From Burhinus oedicnemus (lineage: Eukaryota; Chordata; Aves; Charadriiformes; Burhinidae), in assembly GCA_008921705.1 (NCBI GenBank), contig VFFE01007186.1:1179122-1243121 (forward strand): 64,000 bases of DNA, in the 5' to 3' direction. A program made the translations under genes and the position numbers. Below, one piece after another: positions 35,107 through 48,078 of this stretch; position 1 is the first letter of the stretch, and every line of letters begins with the position of its first letter. The notes beneath the pieces are model-generated. The model made no database searches. It saw nothing but the letters and a program-made list of their open reading frames with translations, and was not told the origin of the DNA.

Positions 35107-38100
35107 GAGACGTAATTTGATGTTACAAGGCTATGTTAAGCTGTACATATTGCCTGCTTCACTTGGAGTAAAATCCCATTGTATCTGTACAGAACAAATA
35201 TGTTCTTAAAAAAGAAAGATCTCTAGATTGGAACTTTCTACATAAGCATCCACAGGTCAAGTCAAACCAACAGGACCCAACATCATGGGCTGCTAGCAGT
35301 CATGGGAACTAGATGTTTATCTAATAATTTTTCAGAGTTGTAAGAAATGTTTTGGTTTTGTTTTTCTCTTTGATGTGTTAAAGAAGGACAGAAACATAAT
35401 AATTTCAGTGTAGTATCTCTAATTGTCTTATTTTTACAGTCAGACTTAACTCCACGTTTGCCCACAAAAAACTTTGCTTTCCTTGTTTCAGTTTCCAGAA
35501 GGCAATACAACCTGCATGCATAAGAGGCCACATGTTAGAACTGGAAGAGTCACACCACTGGAAAACACATTCATTACGGTTTTTCCTAGACAGAAGTGAA
35601 ATTGTGTTTTTTCCAAAACCTGGTGGTCCAACAACCAATGTACTTTTATTTTCCCCTCCCTTCACAATAAATAATTGAATACAGTACTTTCAGGGTTGTG
35701 AAAAAGAGAAACTTTAAGATACATCACAAATCCATCAAGACAAACCTTTTTTTTTTTTTTTTAAGAGAGTGCATTGTATAATAAATGTGCTTGAATTCTG
35801 TCCAAATGGATTGAACTAATGCTTCTCAGGACCTGTCTGCAGAGCTATATTATTGTGTAGGGAAAAGAATAATAAACAATGACTACAATAAAAGTCCTTT
35901 TGCACTGTGTATGAATTTATTTGAATACCTTCATTGGGCATTATTTTTGAATGAGTAGGATTTAACTTAAACAAAATCCAGAATGTTCATTTTATAAAGA
36001 AAATCTATACATTAGCTCTACTTAAGCATAACATTTAAAATAATAATAATAATTACCACAATAAACCTATCCTGGATCCTAGGGTAGAACTCTTTGCCCA
36101 CAGTTTTTGCAGAAGTTCCCTCCCTCCATAGAGTTTCTTCTGAGCCTACTGTGCTTGTATTTGTACAAGCACATTGTATTTTTACATGGTGTTTGGATAG
36201 TAGTGTTTGGCTGTGGTGTGACAAAATACTGGCTATACTGTTTTCCTTTTATGTTGCTGTTGCAGTGATGGAACACAATGGACGTGGAATTGAGAAATAC
36301 ATAAAGTCAATCTGACTTTAAATCCTGAAATACTACATTTATTCTGGTAATCCTTAGACAGCAGGTAGTTGCCAACCTACCCACCGTATCATAAATAAAT
36401 TCTTTGAAATAAATTTTTCTCAGTGGTATTTCAAATATCTTTCCTATGCTCAAACAGTAACTCAGTTGTTTGTTTTACTGTTAGTTCCCACACCTGGCTT
36501 TGTTTAATACTAGTTAGAATCCTCTCATTTGGCTTTTGTGTTTGAAGAAAACAAAGAATAGTTGAGGTGATTACTGAATAAATTAATTTCTTGTTGCAAT
36601 TGATTGAAATTATATTGGCTTGGCATGCAGTATGAGTTTTTCTTTATTGAATGTCTTTAAAAAGGAACAAAAATCCAGAAGTTATGTTTGGTTTAAGTTA
36701 GAATTTTTGTGATTTGTAAGCAAGCTTACTTGACTGCACAAAGATAAACTCTGAAAAGCAGGTTTAGGGATGATTGATACACGTCTCTGTCCCTTAGAGG
36801 TATCATTAAAGAACAGATTTAGCATAGCACTAAGTTTTTGGATTGCTATCTCACTGTAAGACATCATGGAAATCTTTTCCCAGCACCCACCTAAACCTGG
36901 AAATGCTGAACTCTACAACTGCTCATGTTTCTGTGAGACAGTTCAGAGCATCCGTAGTCTTAAAATAGCTGAGGTCTCTAATAGTTAATACTCGATCTCA
37001 CAGAAACCCCCAAAATTAATGTTCTTCTGCTAAAACTAGTCCAATTCAGTGCCTATCCTAAAAGCACATCCAAGAAGTTAAGGTCTTCAGAGAAGCCAGC
37101 CAAAACTAGTTTCTTTTAACTTACATCAGCAGAAAAAGGTAGTGCCCCACGTAGACATGAGGGTAATAGAGCACTTGGCCTGGGCATTGCAGGTCATTGG
37201 TAAATTTGTTCCTGTATTCTGACTTTGTTTAAAGATTGACTTATTTATCAGGCTATAAACTGATATAATGAGAAGCTTTAGTGGCTTACATTCTTAAATC
37301 TAGATCTTCTGCTGATGTGTAAGTGGGCTGTTGTAAATACCACTTGGGAATTTGCTTGCTTCAGAGACAGACTGCAAACTCAACAGAAAGAGAACACCTT
37401 TCTCTCTTACGTTTGTTTTCCATTAAAAATTACGTTTTCAGAACAGTGAAAAGCAATACAAAAATTCACATTTTTAAACAAAAACAGACTTTTTTTTCTT
37501 TATACTTCCCTCCCTATCTAATGATCTCCTTAATTATCCTTACGAGTATTTCCTGTGACATATTTGCAGTGTTGGTACTTGTCATTCTGGGTTATCTCTG
37601 GTTTTGTGTTGGTCACAGGCTGGGACTGAAAAGACTTTACTGAAAAATAGAATTAAACTTCATTGATAAATATGAAAAGCATTACTGGCAGATGATTAAT
37701 AAAAAAGTTCATCCTTACTGACATCTAGAATATTGATAATGTTATATAGGAAGGAATCATAAATACTATATGAGAAGCAAACAATCAAATATTTAAAATT
37801 GAGTGAATGATTTAGAATATTGAGAATGGATTACAAAGCCTCTCATCACAAGGGTTATTGATCTAAATATGTCCAAGTCAGTAGGAAACATATTATTGCC
37901 ATGTAAGAGCTTTTTTTCCCCCTTTTCCTTTAGTGACCAGGTCTGGACTTTTGGATTTAGTAGGAAAACTTCCATTGGCATCAAAATTTCAGGACCTTCT
38001 AATTTTCATTGTGCTTTGAGGACAGAAAATAGTTTCCTGAAACGAGTATGTTTAGGCAAGGGTTGTGGTGGAGCTGTTAAGGGTGACAAACCTCACTCTT

Positions 38101-39889
38101 GCCACATGTAAAACTAACAAGAATATCACTGTGATATATCTTTCATTTTATTTGATGATCAGAATTTTTTTTTTTTTAAACAACCTGCTGAGTGGAATAG
38201 AAAGCTAAATTATTGCTTCACATTCATTTTTATTTCAGAGAAAGGGAAATAATACATCAACTAAGATAAATTTTTAATGGAGCCCTTTAAGAAACCATCC
38301 AAGAAACTCCATCATTTTCCAAGTTTTAAGTAGCAGAGAACATTTGGGTGTTCTCCTCAATTAAAAAGCAGGCAAGTCATAAAAGTCATAAGGTTCTCTA
38401 CATTAGTTGCCTCTTCAAAAGCAAAAAAGAATTGTTTTCTGATATTTCATGTCCCAGAAATGTTTACTGTAGTAAATTCAAATTTAGCACAAAGTTATGT
38501 TATGCATACCAGAGCTAACTTTTTACTCTGGCTGTTCCATGTCTTCTCCCTTCCTTTCCCTTCTAGCCCTTCCTTCCACCAGCAAACTCCCCAGACACAA
38601 GGCATCAGATTATTTTGATAATGAGGTTACATATTTAATAGTTTTTCTAAAACAATTGGGCAGGAAGTTAAAAAAATGCTAGTGATAGTAAAATATTTTG
38701 GCACTATTTATTAGGGAATATTCAAGTTCACAGAACATTGCTAGAGTTACAGACAATATTTTCAGACTGACAGATTAAAAGTAGAAGAAACCCCCTCCAT
38801 TTTTTCAACGGCTTTCATTTGAAATATTATTCAGTTGCTCACATACACAGCAGGAAATAAAGAAGGAAAAACAGGCTTTCAAAAACAAATATTAAAACTA
38901 AATGTCTGTAGACTTACAGCAGATAACAAACAAACAAAAAATATTAATGACCTTTGATATAATTTACTAAACTATGACACAGCTGGAAACACTGAAGGAA
39001 AAACCCATAAGCAAACCTTTCAGTAAATACAAATTCTACTTAGCAGGGAAAGAAAAAGGAATGCTCTGAAAATCCATTAAAACTCACAGTATGAAATGGT
39101 ACAAAAAATTAAGAGACAACATAATACAGTAGTCTAAAATCAGCATGTAATATGGGAAATTAATAGATATCACATCAGCTGAATTTCCTTTCTAATGGGA
39201 ATTTACATTCCATAAATACTATCTGAAATACTTAATATACGTAAATATTTTGATCTTAAGGTAGATAACTTGCCAAAAAGTATGTCTAAAAACATCAGAG
39301 TTGCTTTTTTCTTCTGAAACTACAGGTTTTGTTGGGAGATTTTTTTAAGCTCCCATATAAACTTCACTGAATTTCATCAGACAGTTGACATAATTGGAGA
39401 AGTTATTGGACAGTATGTTCAAATTATGAGAATTCCTTAAGAAAATTAAAGTTTATTCTGGAAAATATTTGCAGGAAGGGACAAGAAGATAGGCAATCAA
39501 ATCCAAAGTTAGTTTTGAAACAAGGAAACTTGTGACACCTGCTTTTATTTCTAATAATTCTAACCTTAAGTTTGTATTTACGTTCTTAAATATTTTCCTA
39601 TGTAATTCTAAATCGTGCAATGTGTGTACTCATATATGTCTAGACAGAACTTCAGGGGAAAAGAATACTAGTACAACAGTAATCTGGTTCTGCATTTTCT
39701 CCCTCTCAGTGGGTTCATAATGTAACAGAAGTCTCTAAACTTACATTGTGTTTCTTCAGCTCACCATATGCAGGATACATCTGTGTCACACCACAGAGAC
39801 TAGCACAGAGCTAGTCAAGTTAGTTTAGATATCAGAAGCAATGTAGCCATATTAATTCTGGGATTAATGTGCTGCACTTGATTGCGAAG
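35103..39889. other. unique AT-rich sequence
   Basis: No recognised gene or transposon. A 16-bp T run lies at 35747-35762 and a short AAT repeat near 36040-36055. A weak plus-strand exon-like block lies at 37934-38045, described under findings. The 106-codon plus frame at 37323-37643 has a hydrophobic C-terminal stretch but no supporting context. Confidence 0.5.
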
Positions 39890-40190
39890 CAGGGTACAGT
39901 CTTTTTTCAGTGGTGCCCGGTGATAAGACAAGAGGTAATGGGCACAAACTGGTACACAGGAAGTTCCACCTGAACATGGGGAAAAACTTCTTGACTTTGA
40001 GGGTGGCAGAGCACTGGAAGAGGCTGCCCAGAGAGGTGGTGGAGTCTCCGACTCTGGAGACATTCAAAACCTGCCTGGATGCCGTCCTGTGCAACCTGCT
40101 CTAGGTGACCCTGCTCTGGCAGGGGGGTTGGGCTAGATGATCTCCAGAGGTCCCTTCCAACCCCTGTGATTCTGTGATTCTGTGATTCTG
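39890..40190 (+). mobile_element. CR1 LINE 3' tail
   Basis: A young-looking 300-bp CR1 tail. It has ORF2 C-terminal codons in frame ([14 protein letters not shown] to [10 protein letters not shown] with its natural stop at 40102), then ctagatgatctccagaggtc, then three attctgtg units. It is the same subfamily as the 7.4-kb and 62-kb copies. The reading frame is intact from 39910 to the natural stop, which suggests a relatively recent insertion. Confidence 0.95.
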
Positions 40191-43100
40191 TATCATTGCA
40201 ATTCTATCCATTGTGTCCTATAGCCTTTGGTTATTGCTTTTAGGGCCCAGTACTTAGGCCAGACCTGGGGTTCAGCCTAGAGAAGGAAGAAAATGCAGCC
40301 TAAAAGACACTTTCCAACATTTGAAATTAAGGTGGTTGTTCCAGATTTACTCCCAAGCTTTCCTGAGCAGAGCTATATTTCCATGCAATGTGAGCACAGT
40401 AAATTCAGTGCCAGAATACACCAGACTAGCTGCTCGGCATACGTTGTAGTCAGTATGTGCGTTCACAGTAGCTATTAGTCCAGGATACTTGGACATTCAG
40501 CAGCTTGCTGATACTAACCTGAAAACACATCCAGAGATCCTGCAGAAATGCCTGAAAGTATTTTTTATCTTTTGGGTGTTAGCACATACACTAACCCATT
40601 GAGCTGGTGATAAATAATACCTTAGACATGAAAATAGTGAAATGACAAGATTAAAACAATGAAAGCTGCAAAAGAATTGGTATACAGTAGGCAGGGATTT
40701 TTCTTGTTTCTGCCATTGATTTTTACATTGAACAGAGAGAGAAAGAAGAGCTTTCTTAAAATCGTTCCTAAAGCAAGAAAGGGTACATAGAAGGATAAAT
40801 GAAATAAAATTTCCCCTTATGTACCCAGTAACCCTGAAAGAGCTGTGGTGCTAAAAAAAAAATGATTACTTGCAAAAAAAGCCCCCTCACAAGCCAAGTC
40901 TTTTCTTGTCAAATGGGAGATTAATGCAAAGACACAACCGGGAGAGGCAGAGGAGGACTGTAAATGCTAGATTAAATAAAGGGTTTAGACACCGAAAGAT
41001 TACACAGTGCAATGTCTAACTTTTAGGCACTCTCATAGGAGTACAAGAGCATGAGTTACAAGCCTCCTACTCAGGACATAGGAAAAATCAGAATGTCAGA
41101 CCTTCAAAAACAAGCCTGAATACACCAGTCCCAGTTGGTCATACGTTTCTGACAGAACATAAATCCCAAGCCACTGCTATTTACTCCAGACTGGTAACTA
41201 CTTGTGAGTAATCTTCTTCGACATACTAGCTATACTTTTATATAAAGGTTGGGAATAGAGTTTATTCTTCAAAAACATCATTGCGGGCCAATGAATGTTT
41301 AAAATAAGAAATAAAAGCAATCTTGGACACAGGTTGAAACCCATGGCACACGCTTATGTATGCAGATAAAATGCATTCTGAAGCAGAAAAATATAACGTA
41401 TTTAGGGAAAAATAATGTCTTATGGGTGATTTCTTATGTAACTTCAAATAGAACTTCAAAATAAAAACACCCTTAAAGTTAAACCCAGCAGAGGAACAGA
41501 AAATTTCTTCATATCCATGTGGACATTTGAGAAGAAATTATGAAGATTTGAACACTTTCACTCTAGGAAAGCACTGAAAGCAGAAATCCCTGCTTTCCGG
41601 ACGATATAGAAGTTGTGCAATGGTCTCACCATCTCTCCTGCTTCAGCAATACAATAATATCAACGTAAACGACAAGATCTCTTCAGTTCTTGCTGAAACA
41701 GTTGAAGGCAGGAGCCCTCCACAGAAAATTCCGGGTACCAGATCATGGCCAGATGCACTTGCCTACCAGCCTGGACTCCAGATGCATTTTTTGCCAGCAG
41801 CAGAGTTACACAAACTGCAGGCTACTTCTAAAATGCCCTAGCCCACTTGTCTTATGTTTAGCCATTTGGCCCCTTTTGCTAGAAGAGGTATGCCTCAACT
41901 CTGACTGTTTAATTAATTTAAGTCTCACACAGAACCTTACCATCTTAGCACACCGCTGTCCTTTACATTTCTGATCAGACAGTCTATGGTATGTTCAGTT
42001 TGTAAGTTTTTCACATTGTCCTTCTGAGTCATCTGCTAATCATAGTTTTATGACAGTGCACTCACTCTGAAGTCACGGCATCACAGCTGATCGATCCGCT
42101 GTACCTGCCACACCGAGGATTCCACAGCATCATGAGCACTGGTGTTTAAGCATAATCTACAGTGCAAAAACAGTAAAGTCTTTTGGAACTTGTTTTCTTT
42201 TCTAGTACTCATTAGGATTACCAAATAAATCTTTACATGTTCAGCCTGCTTTGAATGATTTTTTCAAACGCATGTACATGCGTATATAGATGTGTGTGTC
42301 TGTCTATTCATGTATGTTGGTATCTCTAAGTGTGTATAAACATATATGTGCGTGTGTATATATGTATATACTCACACATTCTTAGTCATGGGGTGGATTT
42401 TTACTTTCAGCTTTGCCTCTGATAGGACAGACCATTAGTATATATTGGCATAGCTGAGCCAAAATCAAAAAGAATAACGAGCTTATGACAGCTGAAGAGT
42501 TGGCCTTACATTCAGATTTTGAAGAAGTCATTCATATTAGCCCTTTCAGGAAAAGGCAGAATAGACCACTGAAGAAATTTTTATGTTCACTTAGTATCGT
42601 AAAAAACTGTGAAAGTACGTTTGCTCACCACACTACCTGTGTCACTGCAATGGTGGTTAAGGGGTATTAAGACCCCAGACAAGCCTCAAACTCTCCCTTT
42701 CAGAGGGTCTCAGCAAAAACAGTCGGCCACTCACTGGAACTGTATTGGAATCAGACAGCACAAATCTTAGCAACACATTACTGAAGGCTTTTCCTCAAAC
42801 TTATGTTTTGCACTATATTCTGCTCCTGTTTACCATCTTTCAATCAATTTCTGTTCCAAGCAAGTTTGAATTACTGCTGGCTGCGTTATGAAAGATAAAT
42901 TAAGAATACTTGATTCAAATCAGTGAATCATTTTACATGGACAAATTGTTTCCATATTCTGTGTACACTGTGGTAGAATAAAATTAATTTAATTCATTTG
43001 AAAGACATCAGGATTGAGAAACAATTTAGAGAATATTTGACCAAAATACCTTTTGTAAATATGCTATTATAAAATGTATCTAATTCTGTAGTAGAATCCA

Positions 43101-45291
43101 AATACATCTCATTCTGTGAGGCTCATCTGCTTCTTCTCCTATCAATGTCAAACAATTTCCATTAGTTCTTCATTGTTTATTTCATATCAATTTATTATTT
43201 TTCTATCGTCATAATTGATTTTTTCTCTTAATATTAGTTCCACTATTTTATTGTAATAAATACCTTCTTCCTTCATTTCCTCTGGTCTTTAAAAAAAATA
43301 AAGGGAAGTTTTTCTCTTTAGAAGAACTCTCAACTTTTTGATGACTAAAAAGATCATTAGTAAAGACATTTTTTTACCTTTAATAATCAACAGTCTACTG
43401 GTTTGATTTTATTGACAGGTATGTTTTGCCAAACCTTATCACATTTTCTCTCATCAGAGTTTATAGATAAAAGTTCTCAATAAGAAATAAAATGTGTTAA
43501 TATTTAGGAGTGCTAAAGGAAGAAGAGGAATAAGTGCTACAAAATATAAGCAATGAGATATGGAGACACAGTTGAATTCTGAATTCTTCAGGATTTCTTT
43601 GAGATATAACAGCAAACATTTTTTTAGGTAGTTTTTAGTCTCTTAATTGCATTTTCAGTACCATCAGGGGTTTAATATCTGGGAGTCTGGTGAGAGGAAG
43701 GCAGGGGTTGTGATTGTTCTAATTTTCTGTCATCCCACAGTTTTTCTTTGTGTTACATTCCTAGTATTTATTTCACTCTTTTATTTCCCCCACTGGAGAA
43801 ATCGTATCCTGAAAAGTTATCCCACTGTTAAGGCAAACCCAAATGACTGAAAAATCCCGTACTCAACTTTTTTCCCCTTTTCATTTTGACTCATTACCTG
43901 TTTTAATTCCACTGAAATTGCTGCCCTGAAATATAGCCCTTCTACAGCAGTTCTTGAAACCATTCCTTCCTATGCCATCTTTCAATAGCTAAAGATAGCT
44001 TACCTACTATTTATTATGATCACTCAGTTCTTAACACATGTAGATAAGTGAAAATGTGTAGATATATCCCTATATGTCTGATCTTTGTTTTTCTTTTTTT
44101 AGAGGGAAGAGAAAAGATCAATTTCTGTATGTCTAATTTTAAAAACTTTTGTATTTAGTAAGCAAATATTTATGTTGACCTCTACATGTATCTAATGTAT
44201 TTACTCATTAAAGCCCCATCCACAGAATTTCCACTATCATATGTATAATTTTTATTACAATTGGCTACTCATACGTATTTTTGATAGCTTTTCCTCTTTT
44301 CCATCCTGCTCCATAGAGTTTTAAAATCTGTACCAATTATTCAGCTTAGTTTGTCATATTATCAGGGTTTTCCTGAATTTCCTATTGCACAATCACTTCT
44401 CAATGTAGTCTTAAAGTCAATGGAATTTTAGAAAAATATTTTTTTATCTTGAACATCAGAGAAGAAATTGCACAAAGTTCTTTTAATTTTTTTAGTTTTA
44501 CAGTTAAGAAAGGTAAGGGAACAATTTGTTATAAATTATTTTGCTATTAATAATAAAATGAGGATGTGAAAAGTTTAAATAATGGTTCAAGTCAAATAAT
44601 AATTCAAATTATGTAAAAAAAGATAAAGGTGATTTCTCAGTAAAATTGTACAATTGTATCTTGTTTATAAGTCCTCCTGATATGAAAATATAAGTGGAAT
44701 AATAAGTAACTGATGATTATTATTATTATAAAAAGAAAATTAATACAATTTTCAGTTTAACTTATTAAATCATTGTTGACCCAAAGGACAGATTATATTG
44801 ATGGCAAAGGAGATGAAACAGTACTTGGCTACATCTCCTAACGTTAATTCCTGAAAGTAATATAACCACTCAACCATATTTCTGAGGATAATTAATAAGT
44901 TTTTGAACAGGTGTATCTGAAATAATATTATTTCCTAGATGTGTATTTAAGCTCAACTTGAATCATTCCATGGTTAAGTGAGGGAAAAGTCTGAATATTA
45001 CTTTCTGTATATTGTGATATCCCAATTTATTGCAGTACTTTAGAAGAGTTACAGAGATTGAGTCAAAGGCTTTATAAGCTAATAAGAATTAAGGAAAGGG
45101 GAAATATTAAAAAGAGAGCATATTAAGAACCTTGGCTCAAGTAGTATGTATTTTAACTCTGTGGATGACAAAGGAAAAAAAAATGGTTTTAGCAGTATTT
45201 CCAAATGCATACATCTCTGTTGAATTCAACAGAACTGTACTGACTTGCATCAGCTAATCGGTACATAATTTCTTCTTTTGCCACACTCCAG
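40191..45291. other. unique AT-rich sequence
   Basis: No recognised gene or transposon. A purine-pyrimidine alternating TG/TA-rich microsatellite region spans about 42273-42372. Around 42075-42130 a small CpG-containing patch stands out from the AT-rich flanks. Confidence 0.55.
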
Positions 45292-45502
45292 GTACTTTAG
45301 AGTAGACCTGTTTGATCTGTGGATTGCTTGCTCTGTAGCTAAAGTATTTAACTTTGAAACTGAATTTGTAGAGAGTGACTGGGGGCATTACTTGTTCCTT
45401 TCAGCTCGTCTATTTGCCATCAGATGGATAAAGACACTAGACTTAGAAAGAAATGCATGGTCAGCAAAGGTTCTCAAAAAGACAATGACAAAGAGGGTTT
45501 AG
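45292..45502 (+). other. exon-like open block, unidentified
   Basis: A pyrimidine-rich run ending ccacactccag at 45291 is followed by a frame open for about 70 codons (YFRVDLFDLWIACSV to KKTMTKRV) with a TAG stop at 45500-45502. I recognise no family. It lies 180 bp upstream of a block with better splice signals. Codon composition is not distinctive, so chance is a real possibility. Confidence 0.2.
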
Positions 45503-45506
45503 GTTT

Positions 45507-45549
45507 GGGTTTTTTTTTGGGGGGGGGGTGTGTCAGGGTTTGGTTGGGG
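45507..45549 (+). repeat. G-run cluster with 10-G tract
   Basis: GGG (45507-45509), ten G (45519-45528), GGG (45536-45538) and GGGG (45546-45549), separated mainly by T, form a potential intramolecular G-quadruplex on the plus strand. It may equally be a slippage-prone low-complexity patch. Confidence 0.7.
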
Positions 45550-45681
45550 TTTTTTGTTTGTTTGTTTAATAAGTGCATCCACTGTTTCCAGTCCTGAGAG
45601 AAAACAATCTCGGTTCAATGGAATTTATATAGACCACTGTATATGTATGTGGAAGCTTCTTTATAATCCTCTCTTTTACAG

Positions 45682-45845
45682 GATGTAATCTGCAGTGACA
45701 AATGATGTTTTGTTCTAAAGAAGCTTTTCAGTGCATCCCTTTGACTGACTGTTTTCACAAGTCTTTTGAGAAAAAAGGTGTAGAAGTTAAACCAAATGGG
45801 TCAACTGATTTTAATAAACCTGTGTACAGGTACAGGGAGCTGAAG
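45682..45845 (+). other. exon-like block with strong splice signals
   Basis: The acceptor-side sequence taatcctctcttttacag ends at 45681 and the donor-side sequence is ctgaag/gtgagtaat at 45846, both close to vertebrate consensus. All frames stop near the 5' edge, but an ATG pair at 45702-45707 opens a frame that runs to the donor (MMFCSKEAFQ to YRYRELK). It could be an internal or alternative first coding exon, a non-coding RNA exon, or coincidence. I recognise no protein family. Confidence 0.3.
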
Positions 45846-47099
45846 GTGAGTAATGGCTGTATTGGTGTACAATATCTGTTAGGGAGGAATGAAGGTTTGT
45901 CAAGCAGAGACATTAAAGGGAGATGAAAAGGGCATTAAAAATTACGCTTTCACTTAGAACTGTGGCTTTAAAGGCCATGTTTGAAAGATACAGTTTCAGT
46001 GTTATGAAAAACAGCAGTGGCAATAGCATTACATTTTTGCAAGGCAACTGAATTGCAAGTAAAGTTGTATTGGAGCAGGTGTACACAAGTGATACTAACT
46101 GTGTGTCCACTGGAAAAAGCAGTAACTGGTGCAAAAGTTCAGAGTATAATGCAAAACACCCAAGTCTTATTTCTTTGTCCCTGGTGATAACCTGCTCCAG
46201 ATGTCGCAGAGCAAGTGTCTGGGAGCGGCTGTCATTCACACGAATTGCCGTAGTTATTTGTCTCAGCTCAGGAGATTAACATCTTCCTCTACTACAAGCC
46301 TCTTTTGGAAGCCTCTTAATGGAAATAAGGGTGGTAAAGGCTAATCTTAAAACTGGGTTTAATCTCAGCTGACTTCACCTGCTTGTGGTATAACCCCATT
46401 CCATATGGAAGATATTCTGGTTATCTAAACACCTCTCTGTGGAAAGAGAGAAAGGTAACACTAAAATTGTCTTCTGGCAATCCCGCCAAGCTCCTGGCCT
46501 AAATTGTGCTGGAAATGGCAGAATGGAGAATACCTGTAGCACTAGAAAAAAATCGAAATTTTATTAAAAACAAACAAAGACGTTTAAAAATATTAACTAT
46601 CCCACACTTTCAGTGGGATCTACCAGGAATCAGACAGTATTTGCACAAGTGCAAACACTTTGAACTCTGCTAGGCAATATGGGGATAAGAAATACACAGT
46701 GACAGAGGTCATGAACAGGCATGATCTTTGTTAAACAGAATGATTCAGGCTAGAGATTTTCAGCCAGAGTTCACTGTATGAGCTTTTGAGCACAAACTTT
46801 CCTGTGCAAGTAAGATTGCTGTTTTCCAGAGATTAAAGTGTTCACTTAAGAGCTGTTTTCATTTGTGTGAAGAGCTGGGAAATTTTGAATGTATATTTCT
46901 TTGCCTGAACCTGTCTCCTTTCTGCCTTTCTCCTCAGACTCCTGCAGCTCGCACTGGTATTTCACCTTGCTTTGGAGGACTGAGGAAGGCATTTTCCTGG
47001 CACTCTTTTCAGAGAAATGCACACTGAAAGGATAAACAACAATGTACACAAGCTGCAGCAAAGGAATTTTCTTTTAGATAAGTGGAAAAAAATCCAGAG
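45846..47099. other. unique sequence
   Basis: No gene or transposon recognised. Slightly more GC-rich than average between 46.3 and 47.05 kb. Confidence 0.5.
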
Positions 47100-47296
47100 T
47101 GACACCGGTCAAGGAGTGGAATAAGTTGCAAACAGCTCGCTCAGAGAGTCTGTCTCTTTGAAGAAATTAAATATTTGACTAGACAAGACCCTGAGTAACA
47201 TCATTTAACTCTGAGGTATGCCTTCCTTTCAGTCAGCACTACACCAGGTGATGCCCACAGGTCCCTCCCAACCTAAATTATTCTCTAATTCTGAAA
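47100..47296 (+). mobile_element. ancient CR1 3' end relic
   Basis: The sequence gtggaataagttgcaaacag corresponds to the ORF2-end ctggaacaggttgcccag of younger copies. The end caggtccctcccaacctaaa, ttattctctaattctg matches the CR1 3' tip. The middle is heavily mutated, so this insertion is clearly older than the other CR1 tails. Boundaries are approximate. Confidence 0.7.
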
Positions 47297-47949
47297 CTAA
47301 CAAACCACATCTGTTGAAGACAATTGTTGAACTTTTCAACAAGTATACTTGATATGTAAACACGCTTCCATATTTCTTATTATAAGAATTCTTATTGATT
47401 GTACAAGGAAATAAAAAGGAAATATCGAGAATGAGAACATGAAAAACCTAGAGCAATGTCTATTATACAGGAAATAACAAACTACACTTTTGAGTTGGAA
47501 TTTCTTGTTTTATTTTCTTTTTACTTTCAATCTCCTTGAATGTTAGTATTCTGTAAAGTAATCTTCACCAGTTTATCTGTCCAAGTTGTTTTGCTTTAAT
47601 TAGACTGTACCTTTTAAACCTTTATAAAAAACTTGCTGTTAAAAAAGTCTTCCTTGGGAAACTAATTCTCGTAGTATTCTGTACACATAAGCTGCATGCA
47701 TTGTTAAATGAATTTCCTATGTCTTTATATCTTTTCCAAAACCCGCACCATGTTTAAGATTTAATATTTTCCCCTCACTACCCAGAATGGTGTTGCTCTG
47801 GCAAATGGGGATTACAGTGCAATAGTATCAGATGTTTTCTGCAGACTCCTGCCTCCATCAGACATGTGTTTTAAATAAAAGTTACCGTAGGTCCCACACC
47901 ATATCTATTTTCTTTTCCTTAATTCTGTTGTAATAGTTATTCTATCCAA
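47297..47949. other. unique AT-rich sequence
   Basis: No recognised feature. Confidence 0.5.
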
Positions 47950-48078
47950 ATTTTATCTCCCAGCAATAAATGTAAAACTTAATTTAAGCTATACCAATTA
48001 GATCTGGGGTTGTGATTTTATCTCCTAGTTACACATTTAATAGTTGATTTAAGCTACACAAATTGCTTTAGATCCTGG
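47950..48078 (+). repeat. decayed 65-bp tandem duplication
   Basis: attttatctcccag starts at 47950 and attttatctcctag at 48015. Each is followed about 30 bp on by a tttaagcta(t/c)ac(c/a)aatt block and then agatc(c)tgg. The two 65-bp units are adjacent and differ at many sites, so the duplication is old. No coding frame spans them. Confidence 0.85.

Noticed and set aside
35405..35665. Minus-strand frame starting with a Walker-A-like GPPGFGKN
   Set aside because: The residue after the Lys is Asn rather than Ser or Thr, no downstream Walker B or other ATPase motif follows, and the rest resembles no family. Treated as chance unless a retrocopy match is found.
40163..40190. Short regularly repeated attctgtg units as a CRISPR-like or satellite array
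   Set aside because: Tandem 8-bp units are the normal 3' end of CR1 elements and occur at several CR1 tails in this window.
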